The position numbers and the translations under genes are program-made. This document shows, one piece after another, positions 1 to 5,092 of a DNA stretch of 7,094 nucleotides (positions are counted from its first letter, which is position 1; each line of letters starts with the position of its first letter). The stretch is from Actinomycetes bacterium. Lineage in GTDB: Bacteria; Actinomycetota; Coriobacteriia; WRKU01; WQUG01. The stretch is from positions 1-7,094 of the forward strand of contig JAIRWZ010000087.1 in NCBI GenBank assembly GCA_031268615.1, given 5' to 3'. The notes beneath the pieces were generated by a model. The model had not been told where the DNA came from, made no database searches, and worked only from the letters and a program-made list of their open reading frames with translations.

Positions 1-76
1 CGTCGTCATCGTAAATATCGCCGCGTTCCTGCTATTCTGGGCGATGAACGCAATCAGAGGAAGGATTGCAAAATGA
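1..76 (+). CDS. C-terminal end of an integral membrane protein (probable permease), partial
   Basis: Reading from base 2 gives 24 codons ending at TGA (74-76): a hydrophobic helix containing IVNIAAFLLFWAMNAI, followed by the basic tail RGRIAK. That is the usual end of a polytopic membrane protein, with a last transmembrane helix and a positive cytoplasmic tail. The stop overlaps the ATG of the next gene as ATGA, so the two are co-transcribed and probably translationally coupled. The downstream partner resembles the family that accompanies UPF0718 (YcgR-type) permeases, so this may be such a permease. That identification rests on context only, because nearly all of the gene lies outside the window. 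Confidence 0.7.
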   Translation, partial: VVIVNIAAFLLFWAMNAIRGRIAK

Positions 77-768
77 GACAGACAGGTACCCCGGCCCTCA
101 TCTCACCATCCCTACCCCCGACCCCAACCCCAACCCAACTAACCGCAACATCTACGCGACCCCTTCTCGGCACACTTTCTGCCGCCGTTTTGTTGCTGGC
201 CCTGACAGGTTGCCAGGGCAGAGCGCCCGTCAACCAAACCCTCACCAATGGCAACGGCTCGATAGCCGTCAGCCTACCGGCCAAGACGAACGCTACCGAT
301 GACGCAAACGACAAACCCAGCGCTACCAACACAGACAGCGCAGACAACACAGACAGCGCCAACGAGGACTCAATAAATACAACTGCGCCCAATGACAGCA
401 ACGATATCCTTGAAATCAAAGAAAAAATGTTCATAGCCCAGACTAACGATATCTACTTCAACGCAAAAGATTACCTCGGCAAAACTATCAAATACGAAGG
501 CATGTTTCAGGAACATACGGTCCCCGAAACCGGAGTGACGTATCGCTCGGTTATCCGTTACGGACCCGGCTGCTGCGGAATAGACGCCAATGCGGGATTC
601 GAACTGACCTGGCCAAATGGAAAGACTGACTATCCTTCGCAAGATGACTGGGTAGAGGCGGTCGGTGTCTTGACCGAATACGAAGAAGACGGCTCTCAAT
701 ATCTAAGACTTGCGCTGACCTCACTGACCGTACTTGACACACGGGGCGCAGAATATGTAGACCAGTGA
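73..768 (+). CDS. Secreted lipoprotein with C-terminal Cys-Cys domain (DUF1980/YcgQ-like)
   Basis: This is a 231-residue lipoprotein. A Pro/Thr-rich N-terminal extension (residues 7-30) precedes a hydrophobic stretch (31-46) and the lipobox LTGC, with Cys47 as the expected lipidated residue. A disordered Thr/Asp/Asn/Ser linker follows (about 70-110). The folded domain (about 112-228) begins at the DILEIKEKMF segment, carries a YGPGCCGIDANAGFE motif (Cys167-Cys168) and ends with a conserved-looking LTSLTVLDTRGAEYV stretch. The Cys-Cys motif and the DYLGKTIKYEG strand recall the C-terminal domain of YcgQ/DUF1980 proteins, which are encoded beside UPF0718 permeases. Here that domain is a free lipoprotein rather than being fused to membrane helices. 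The ATG at 73 is supported by AGAGGAAGGA at 56-65 and the 4-bp overlap with the preceding membrane gene. The biochemical role is unknown. Metal or thiol chemistry at the Cys pair is only a guess. Confidence 0.85.
   Translation: MRQTGTPALISPSLPPTPTPTQLTATSTRPLLGTLSAAVLLLALTGCQGRAPVNQTLTNGNGSIAVSLPAKTNATDDANDKPSATNTDSADNTDSANEDSINTTAPNDSNDILEIKEKMFIAQTNDIYFNAKDYLGKTIKYEGMFQEHTVPETGVTYRSVIRYGPGCCGIDANAGFELTWPNGKTDYPSQDDWVEAVGVLTEYEEDGSQYLRLALTSLTVLDTRGAEYVDQ
110..136 (-). other. Putative G-quadruplex motif on the template strand
   Basis: The plus strand has five C-runs (110-112, 115-119, 122-125, 128-131, 134-136), each separated by two bases. The minus strand therefore has five runs of at least three G with 2-nt loops, a canonical intramolecular G-quadruplex pattern. 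Within it the hexamer CCCCRA is repeated three times (116-133). It lies 37-63 nt into the lipoprotein gene and encodes the Pro-Thr repeats of its N-terminal extension. Folding has not been shown. Confidence 0.6.
327..362 (+). repeat. 18-bp tandem repeat, two copies, in the lipoprotein linker
   Basis: The 15-mer CAACACAGACAGCGC occurs exactly at 327-341 and 345-359, an 18-bp period. It encodes two successive Asn-Thr-Asp-Ser-Ala-(Asp/Asn) hexapeptides (about residues 86-97). It keeps the reading frame and lies in the low-complexity spacer between the lipid anchor and the folded domain, so changes in copy number would only alter spacer length. Confidence 0.8.
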
Positions 769-773
769 GAGGC

Positions 774-813
774 GGACAGCAACTCGCCTACCTGCACGCA
801 CGGATTGCTGTCC
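774..813. terminator. Inverted repeat in the convergent gap, possible bidirectional terminator
   Basis: GGACAGCAA (774-782) and TTGCTGTCC (805-813) form a perfect 9-bp inverted repeat with a 22-nt loop. It starts 5 nt after the lipoprotein stop and lies in the only gap between the convergent lipoprotein and hydrolase genes. There is no T-tract on either side, so it is not a classical intrinsic terminator. It could still act as a 3' stabilising or pausing hairpin, or be a protein-binding site. Confidence 0.35.
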
Positions 814-892
814 TGCCCCACCGCTCCGACAACTCTTACCACTCTAGAGCGACTCTCACCTTATGGACGTACGCGCCACAACCGCGCCCCCC

Positions 893-1513
893 TCACAAAG
901 CGTTAAACAGCTCCGCCTCAAGCATCAGTTGCAGGAATTCTTTCTCAGTCGCGTCACGGTCCCAGTCGCGCTGTAGCTCGCACAGAATATGCGCCAGCGA
1001 GGTCAACTGCGCACCTGCTTGCTCGACACGACGCAGCGCCGTCCTGTGCGCGTCAACCGAGGTGCCCCCCACCGCGTCAACCACCGGATAGACCTCATAG
1101 CCCTCCCGCAGCGCGTCCAGTGTCGGAAGCGACATGCAAGCCTCTGTCCACAGTGCGCAGATAATCAGTTTGCGACGTCCCGTTGCCTGCACCGCGGCCA
1201 AAAATTCCCGGTCCTCCCAGGCGTTAATGGCAGTCCGGTCATGTGCCACAACCTCTCCCAAGGCCTCTTTCAGCCGCGGAATTGTATCGGTGTTGCGCTT
1301 TGTCTCCACGTTAACCGTTGACAAAACAATCGGCAATCCGTAGGTTTTCGCAACCCGGACAACGAACACAATGTTATCCACCAAACGGTCGTGCAACATC
1401 GAGTTTATCGAGTTTACCTGCGTCGCCTGGTAGTCAATCACCAGCAGCGCACAGTTTTCCGGCGTTAATAAATGGTCAGTCTCTGGATCACGGATTGGTT
1501 TGATACTGGTCAT
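893..1513 (-). CDS. Isochorismatase-family cysteine hydrolase (YcaC-like)
   Basis: This 206-residue protein has the usual length of a single-domain isochorismatase-like hydrolase. The visible family marks are the first strand ALLVIDYQ with catalytic Asp27, a basic residue in HDRTAINAWED (Arg93) where the triad Lys/Arg is expected, and the nucleophile loop LWTEAC with Cys126. The last is preceded by the Thr-Glu pair that normally carries the cis-peptide. The segments NAWEDREF, ATGRRKLIICALWTE and the terminal CELQRDW are typical of YcaC-type members. The family hydrolyses amide, imide or enol-ether bonds, and the substrate here is unknown. There is no signal peptide, so it should be cytoplasmic. 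The ATG is preceded by GAGGAAAGGGG (complement of 1522-1532) at 8 nt. The gene is monocistronic: it is separated from the upstream surface-protein gene by about 207 bp and converges on the lipoprotein gene. Confidence 0.92.
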   Translation of the reverse strand: MTSIKPIRDPETDHLLTPENCALLVIDYQATQVNSINSMLHDRLVDNIVFVVRVAKTYGLPIVLSTVNVETKRNTDTIPRLKEALGEVVAHDRTAINAWEDREFLAAVQATGRRKLIICALWTEACMSLPTLDALREGYEVYPVVDAVGGTSVDAHRTALRRVEQAGAQLTSLAHILCELQRDWDRDATEKEFLQLMLEAELFNAL

Positions 1514-1553
1514 ACTGCCATCCCCTTTCCTCCGGGTGCCTCACCTAGTTCAC

Positions 1554-1559
1554 ATTATA
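1554..1559 (-). promoter_or_regulatory. Candidate -10 element for the cysteine hydrolase gene
   Basis: A perfect TATAAT hexamer reads on the minus strand 40 nt upstream of the hydrolase ATG, followed by its ribosome binding site. No good TTGACA-like -35 lies at 16-18 bp (the bases there read near CCGATT). If real, the promoter is weak or activator-dependent, which would fit the repeats just upstream (1598-1627). Confidence 0.45.
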
Positions 1560-1597
1560 AATTGCCCTTCACATAAATCGGCGTGTACGGCGCGAAT

Positions 1598-1627
1598 GGG
1601 CCAATCCCCTCCGTGGGCGAATCCCCT
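1598..1627. repeat. 13-bp imperfect direct repeats, 17-bp period, upstream of the hydrolase promoter
   Basis: GGGCCAATCCCCT (1598-1610) and GGGCGAATCCCCT (1615-1627) differ at one base and are offset by 17 bp. They lie about 40-75 bp upstream of the TATAAT of the hydrolase gene, where activator sites usually sit. No protein can be assigned. Confidence 0.55.
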
Positions 1628-1651
1628 GACAACAACAGAACATATACGAAT

Positions 1652-1667
1652 GAGTGAGTACGCCCAT
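1652..1667 (+). repeat. 16-bp inverted repeat, left arm, flanking the WxL adhesin gene
   Basis: GAGTGAGTACGCCCAT is an exact reverse complement of 3787-3802. This arm lies 53 bp beyond the stop of the large WxL gene. Together the arms bracket that gene almost precisely. The flanking bases on either side do not match, so the identity is exactly 16 bp. Confidence 0.9.
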
Positions 1668-1685
1668 CCCCGCCCGATATCCGTA

Positions 1686-1707
1686 CTGTCAGGCGCGCAG
1701 CCAACAG
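1686..1707 (-). terminator. Weak hairpin after the WxL adhesin gene, possible end of the WxL operon
   Basis: CTGT/ACAG and GGC/GCC stems with a small internal loop and a 5-nt loop form a short hairpin beginning 13 nt after the stop codon at 1721. On the gene's strand no U-tract follows, although an A-tract precedes it. It is the only foldable element I found close to this stop, and the assignment is weak. Confidence 0.22.
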
Positions 1708-1720
1708 GATTTTGCCACAT

Positions 1721-3787
1721 TCAGGGACTCACCTGTAGCGTCCACTCGATGGTGGTCGAATACGGTGTGTTGGCCAGAACCGTGCCGGTATCGACCTCCA
1801 GCAACACTCCACGCGTTGCTGCCCAAGACACGACAGCATTCTGCCCGCGCGTCCCCTTATGCACTAATTGTTCCGTGCCCGCCGTCCACAACGTCGCCGT
1901 CCCATCTGGCGCCACAAACATCAGCGAGCCGGACAAGGCTTGTTTCCCTCCGCTTCCACCACCACTTGTTTCCAGAGGACGGGCAACTTTGGCATACACA
2001 TTCCAGTTGCTGCCCGCCAGCCGCTCATCCATCACGTCGATATGCCAATCCTTGGCCGCGCGCGCAATTCGTTCAACACCTGCCGTAATATCACTGGTCA
2101 CAAACTCAATCTGCGCCGGTACATACCGAAATTGCACGATGCCCCCTTTAACCGCGCGCCTCCCCATATAAAAAGCTTTTGTAACCTCCCCCTGCAGCAG
2201 GTAGATAACTTCATTGCCGCCAAGAGGAGTCGTGTCTTTAATCGACAGATTGAACTCGCCCTTGTTGCCTGCCGTACCCGAACCCAGCACGGTCAGCGAG
2301 CCAGGCAATGGCCAGGTCAGACCACTGCGTGGTCCGTACAAAGCCTGCACACTATCGCCGGTCCGGTCAGCCGTCCCTGTCAGATTAGTCGCTCCTTCAG
2401 GGACCGTATCAACCGCTAACTTTTCGGCTGCCACAATCAAGAGATACGCACGACCGACATCAAAGTTTGTGGCGTCAAAGACGTGCGACTGAAAGTCATT
2501 CGCGCCTAGATCCGGCGCCGACGCCGAGGACTGGGACGTCACGCCCATCTCTCCCGTAAAAGAAAAAGCGCTGAGATCTTCTTTCTGCCACAGATACTCG
2601 GGCGTTGCACGGGAAATAGACCCTGTGGTACGCCAGACATTCACCACGTTCACCGTCCCTGAAATCGTAAAGGTCCCGGAACTAGCACGAAATAGTCCAC
2701 TCGTAGCAGACTTCAAATTAGACTGCAATACGACCAAACGCGGCTTGTCAAAATGGATTTTCGCGCCTGCGTCAGGACGTATCAAGGGCCCGTCAGTGTC
2801 GTAGCCATCGCGTGTAAGGACGCAGGTGGCGCCAGCGTTCACCGTGAAAGACTGCGCAAACCGCAATAACGCACCCACCTCGTAGACGGCGCCCGTCTGA
2901 TGAAACTCGAAATGGGCTCCCGTATCAATCAGCATGTCCTTCACGGTGTACGCAGTGCTTGTCAACGGGCCTTTGCCCGTATAGACAACACGCGCGCCAG
3001 CTCCAATGGCAATGTCATGAATTGACCCGGCGAACCAAACCAGTCCACTATAGGGATGAGAATTTTTCATAGTTACCTCGGCGCCTGACGCCACCCGGAG
3101 ATAGGTCTTGGCGGCAGGCGACAATAGATAAAAAATATACTTGCGCGCTATACCGTCTCCGATGAAATTAATGTCCACTTTACCGCGCAAGTCTACCGCG
3201 CCAACCTGTGCCAGTTCACCTGCCCTATCTCCGCCACTGTTCGTGCGGCACACCAAGTTACTATCGCGCAGCTCCAACGTGAAGTTATTGGCGTGCGCCA
3301 ACATCGGGCCGGAATACTCCGCGTGTACCAAACGAAGCAACCATACTTCCCCTACTAAAGGCGCAGCGACGTTAAACAAAAAGCCATTGACATCGCGCCC
3401 ATACAGTACGATATCGCGATACTCCATCACAAAAGCGCTCGTGCCTCGATTACTGATTCGGCTGATAGACGAAGCTTGTTCCAAGGTGTGACGCACGCCT
3501 GTCTCGGTCGGGCCATGGCCGACAATCGTCATCGAAGCGCGCCCGGAAATCCACTGCAGACCGGTAAAGCTGATATCACTCAACAGATATATCTTCGTCA
3601 CACTGACGTCACTAAGCGACGTGGTGAACTCGTCGGTAGTCGAGGCGGTAACCGCTCCGGCTTCTCCTGGAACGGCAGGACCCGCAGCAAAAGCACAGGG
3701 CACGAGTCCAACCATGCCTGCCACTGCCAACGTAAACAGTGCAGTGACAGGCGCCAGGTAGCTGCGAATTTTCCCACTACAGCTCAA
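1721..3787 (-). CDS. Secreted WxL-domain surface protein with pectate-lyase-like adhesive region
   Basis: The protein has 688 residues. A Sec signal peptide (1-34) has basic residues Lys6 and Arg8, a hydrophobic core and probable cleavage after CAFA. Residues about 45-400 are a repetitive Val/Ile/Asn/Gly-rich beta region with DISFTG, MTIVGHG and short strand-turn units. This matches the pectate-lyase-like 'adhesive' beta-helix found on many Gram-positive surface proteins. No pectate lyase active site is evident, so I read it as a binding module. Residues about 555-688 match a WxL domain: DVMDERLAGSNWNVYAKV carries the proximal motif as Trp595-Asn-Val597, and YSTTIEWTL near the C-terminus carries the distal Trp682-Thr-Leu684. 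The domain should bind peptidoglycan and/or the WxLIP protein encoded just upstream. The start is TTG (3787), because an in-frame TGA lies just upstream. It overlaps the upstream gene by 11 bp, with GGGAG 12 nt before it, which implies translational coupling. A 16-bp inverted repeat brackets the gene. Confidence 0.88.
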   Translation of the reverse strand: MSCSGKIRSYLAPVTALFTLAVAGMVGLVPCAFAAGPAVPGEAGAVTASTTDEFTTSLSDVSVTKIYLLSDISFTGLQWISGRASMTIVGHGPTETGVRHTLEQASSISRISNRGTSAFVMEYRDIVLYGRDVNGFLFNVAAPLVGEVWLLRLVHAEYSGPMLAHANNFTLELRDSNLVCRTNSGGDRAGELAQVGAVDLRGKVDINFIGDGIARKYIFYLLSPAAKTYLRVASGAEVTMKNSHPYSGLVWFAGSIHDIAIGAGARVVYTGKGPLTSTAYTVKDMLIDTGAHFEFHQTGAVYEVGALLRFAQSFTVNAGATCVLTRDGYDTDGPLIRPDAGAKIHFDKPRLVVLQSNLKSATSGLFRASSGTFTISGTVNVVNVWRTTGSISRATPEYLWQKEDLSAFSFTGEMGVTSQSSASAPDLGANDFQSHVFDATNFDVGRAYLLIVAAEKLAVDTVPEGATNLTGTADRTGDSVQALYGPRSGLTWPLPGSLTVLGSGTAGNKGEFNLSIKDTTPLGGNEVIYLLQGEVTKAFYMGRRAVKGGIVQFRYVPAQIEFVTSDITAGVERIARAAKDWHIDVMDERLAGSNWNVYAKVARPLETSGGGSGGKQALSGSLMFVAPDGTATLWTAGTEQLVHKGTRGQNAVVSWAATRGVLLEVDTGTVLANTPYSTTIEWTLQVSP

Positions 3788-4898
3788 TGGGCGTACTCAC
3801 TCCCGTTCCGCCATCGGTGTGGTGGCGCTTCCCAAAAACGATGAGCAGCATGATGATAATCAGAAGCAACGCGGCAATGGTAATGACCCACAGCCAGGGG
3901 AATCGCGGTGTCGGAGCGTCGACGGCCTCGCGGTTCATTTCGCGGGCCTGCGCGGGGCTGATTGACCAGGGCAGTTCAAAGCTCACGTTGTTGGCGTTGG
4001 CGGTGCTGTCGCGCATGACGACCCGGCTGACGTAATCGCCCGCGTCGATGGCCCCGTCCCAGAATAGGACGTAGGGCATGCACGAGTTCGGCGCCATGTT
4101 GATATCGTCAGCTTTGATATGACGGATGACATCACCGGGATTGTCCTTGCGATAGACTTCGATGTTCAAGTCCCATTTTTTCGCGATGGCCGGCGTCATG
4201 TTGCGGATACCGTGAACGACCGAAGTGTAGCCGTCAGTCAGGGTGGCGAAGGCGTTGCGACCTTCGATGATGGGCTGCACGGGCGTGTCGTTTTCTGACA
4301 GCACGACGCCCAGTGCGTACGAGTAACGATTGTCGATAATAACGGCGTCGTCACGGCGGGTGTTATCCGTTGTGTGTTCGGCGCTGTCCAGGACGTAGAT
4401 ACCGCCCAGAATGACTCCGTCGAATTCAGCGTCGGGCATGGTGACTTCGGTGACCACCACCTGGCTGGATTTGGGCGGCAGCGTGATATCGGGATTGGCA
4501 ACGTGCGCCAACTGGTTAAACGGATGGGTCAGACTGGGGTCGGTAATACCGGCTCTTGTGTATTCGATGATACCGGCGCTATTGGTCGAAGCAGAAATAG
4601 CGCTGACGCGAATCTGTTTCGGCTGGCTGTCATCGTTCGTGACACGGACCCGCAATCGTTCGGTTTCCCCCGGCTTTAGCCGCACATCGAAGTAGCTGAC
4701 AGACGAATCGCGCTGCGTTTTGGGTGGCAGAGCTTCGACGGAAAATTTGACCTCACCGGCCGCGGCGATTGCATGCGGCATGATGAAGGCACACGCGAGC
4801 AAAACTGTGACAAACAGCGTCGCCGCCGTTTTTGTGTTTGCCGCTACCTTCGCCCTTTTCGGCATCTTCACCGGTTTTTGTAGATTTCTTGTTTTCAT
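3777..4898 (-). CDS. WxL-interacting membrane protein (DUF916 + DUF3324, WxLIP)
   Basis: The protein has 373 residues. A long basic N-region and hydrophobic core (about 12-47) form the signal peptide, with probable cleavage around AIAAAG. Residues about 51-175 are the DUF916 domain, recognisable by FSVEALPPKTQ, SYFDVRLKPGE and the characteristic GVILGGIYVL. Residues about 185-315 fit DUF3324, including PVQPIIEGRNAF and the terminal NSCMPYVLFWDGAIDAGDY. A transmembrane helix (about 334-356, starting FPWLWVITIAALL) and a short tail beginning GKRHH anchor it in the membrane with both domains outside. In studied WxL loci this architecture binds peptidoglycan with the first domain and WxL proteins with the second. 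It sits between its two presumed WxL clients. The ATG is preceded by GAGGAAAGGGG at 9 nt. Its last codons (VSTPIEL) lie in the right arm of the 16-bp inverted repeat and overlap the next gene's TTG start. Confidence 0.93.
   Translation of the reverse strand: MKTRNLQKPVKMPKRAKVAANTKTAATLFVTVLLACAFIMPHAIAAAGEVKFSVEALPPKTQRDSSVSYFDVRLKPGETERLRVRVTNDDSQPKQIRVSAISASTNSAGIIEYTRAGITDPSLTHPFNQLAHVANPDITLPPKSSQVVVTEVTMPDAEFDGVILGGIYVLDSAEHTTDNTRRDDAVIIDNRYSYALGVVLSENDTPVQPIIEGRNAFATLTDGYTSVVHGIRNMTPAIAKKWDLNIEVYRKDNPGDVIRHIKADDINMAPNSCMPYVLFWDGAIDAGDYVSRVVMRDSTANANNVSFELPWSISPAQAREMNREAVDAPTPRFPWLWVITIAALLLIIIMLLIVFGKRHHTDGGTGVSTPIEL
3787..3802 (-). repeat. 16-bp inverted repeat, right arm, at the WxL adhesin start
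   Basis: The minus strand reads GAGTGAGTACGCCCAT, identical to the plus strand at 1652-1667. The arm encodes the C-terminal Val-Ser-Thr-Pro residues of the WxLIP protein, and its last T is the first base of the adhesin gene's TTG start codon. Confidence 0.9.
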
Positions 4899-4907
4899 AA
4901 GTATGAG

Positions 4908-4918
4908 CCCCTTTCCTC
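4908..4918 (-). promoter_or_regulatory. Extended purine-rich ribosome binding site of the WxLIP gene
   Basis: GAGGAAAGGGG on the minus strand sits 9 nt before the ATG at 4898. The identical 11-mer sits 8 nt before the cysteine hydrolase start (complement of 1522-1532). It fixes both starts and suggests a strong, locally recurring Shine-Dalgarno form. Confidence 0.7.
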
Positions 4919-4978
4919 GGATACCCCGATACTCATCAGTTCACTTCGACGCACAACTATCCCGCAGAGTAGACAACG

Positions 4979-5034
4979 CTCCCTGTCCTCTTCCCTCTGC
5001 ACCATGCCTCATGCCCTCTGCCCTCTGCCCCATG
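4979..5034. repeat. Degenerate heptanucleotide tandem array between small WxL and WxLIP genes
   Basis: Eight consecutive 7-mers can be read on the plus strand: CTCCCTG, TCCTCTT, CCCTCTG, CACCATG, CCTCATG, CCCTCTG, CCCTCTG, CCCCATG. CCCTCTG is exact three times (4993, 5014, 5021), always in the same 7-bp phase, and most units end in TG. Transcribed with the WxL operon it gives a G/A-rich leader with several GGG runs and many Shine-Dalgarno-like patches. It occupies much of the 194-bp gap upstream of the WxLIP gene. No -10/-35 pair is convincing in that gap, so the WxLIP gene is probably read from the small WxL promoter. Confidence 0.65.
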
Positions 5035-5092
5035 CGGATTCCTGCTCATTCGGACGGAAGGCGGGACATTTCCGGCGCAGCTCCGACAGGTC

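Noticed and set aside
54..434. Open minus-strand frame of 126 codons with a hydrophobic N-terminus resembling a signal or membrane segment.
   Set aside because: It is the complement of the Ser/Asp/Asn/Ala-rich linker of the lipoprotein, whose plus-strand frame has a lipobox, an RBS and a recognisable domain. Hydrophobicity here is a strand artefact.
893..1513. Cysteine hydrolase as the last gene of the WxL operon.
   Set aside because: About 207 bp separate them, with a TATAAT and repeats directly upstream of the hydrolase, and a cytoplasmic enzyme has no evident link to the wall system.
1500..2171. Long plus-strand open frame (223 codons) opposite the WxL adhesin 3' end.
   Set aside because: Its composition is Pro/Ser/Cys/Arg-rich with no domain. 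The minus strand encodes a clear WxL domain over the same bases. It matters only as the frame the WxLIP protein would enter if the segment inverted.
2580..3660. Pectate lyase enzyme activity for the 688-residue protein.
   Set aside because: The similarity is to the beta-helix style repeats only. I see no clustered Asp/Arg catalytic or calcium site, so an adhesive or binding role is the safer reading.
4979..5034. CRISPR-like array.
   Set aside because: The units are 7 bp, contiguous and without spacers, so it is a simple tandem repeat.
5055..5074. CGGAA/TTCCG stem after the small WxL gene as a terminator.
   Set aside because: A five-pair stem with a 10-nt loop and no T-tract is too weak, and the downstream WxLIP gene seems to lack its own promoter.
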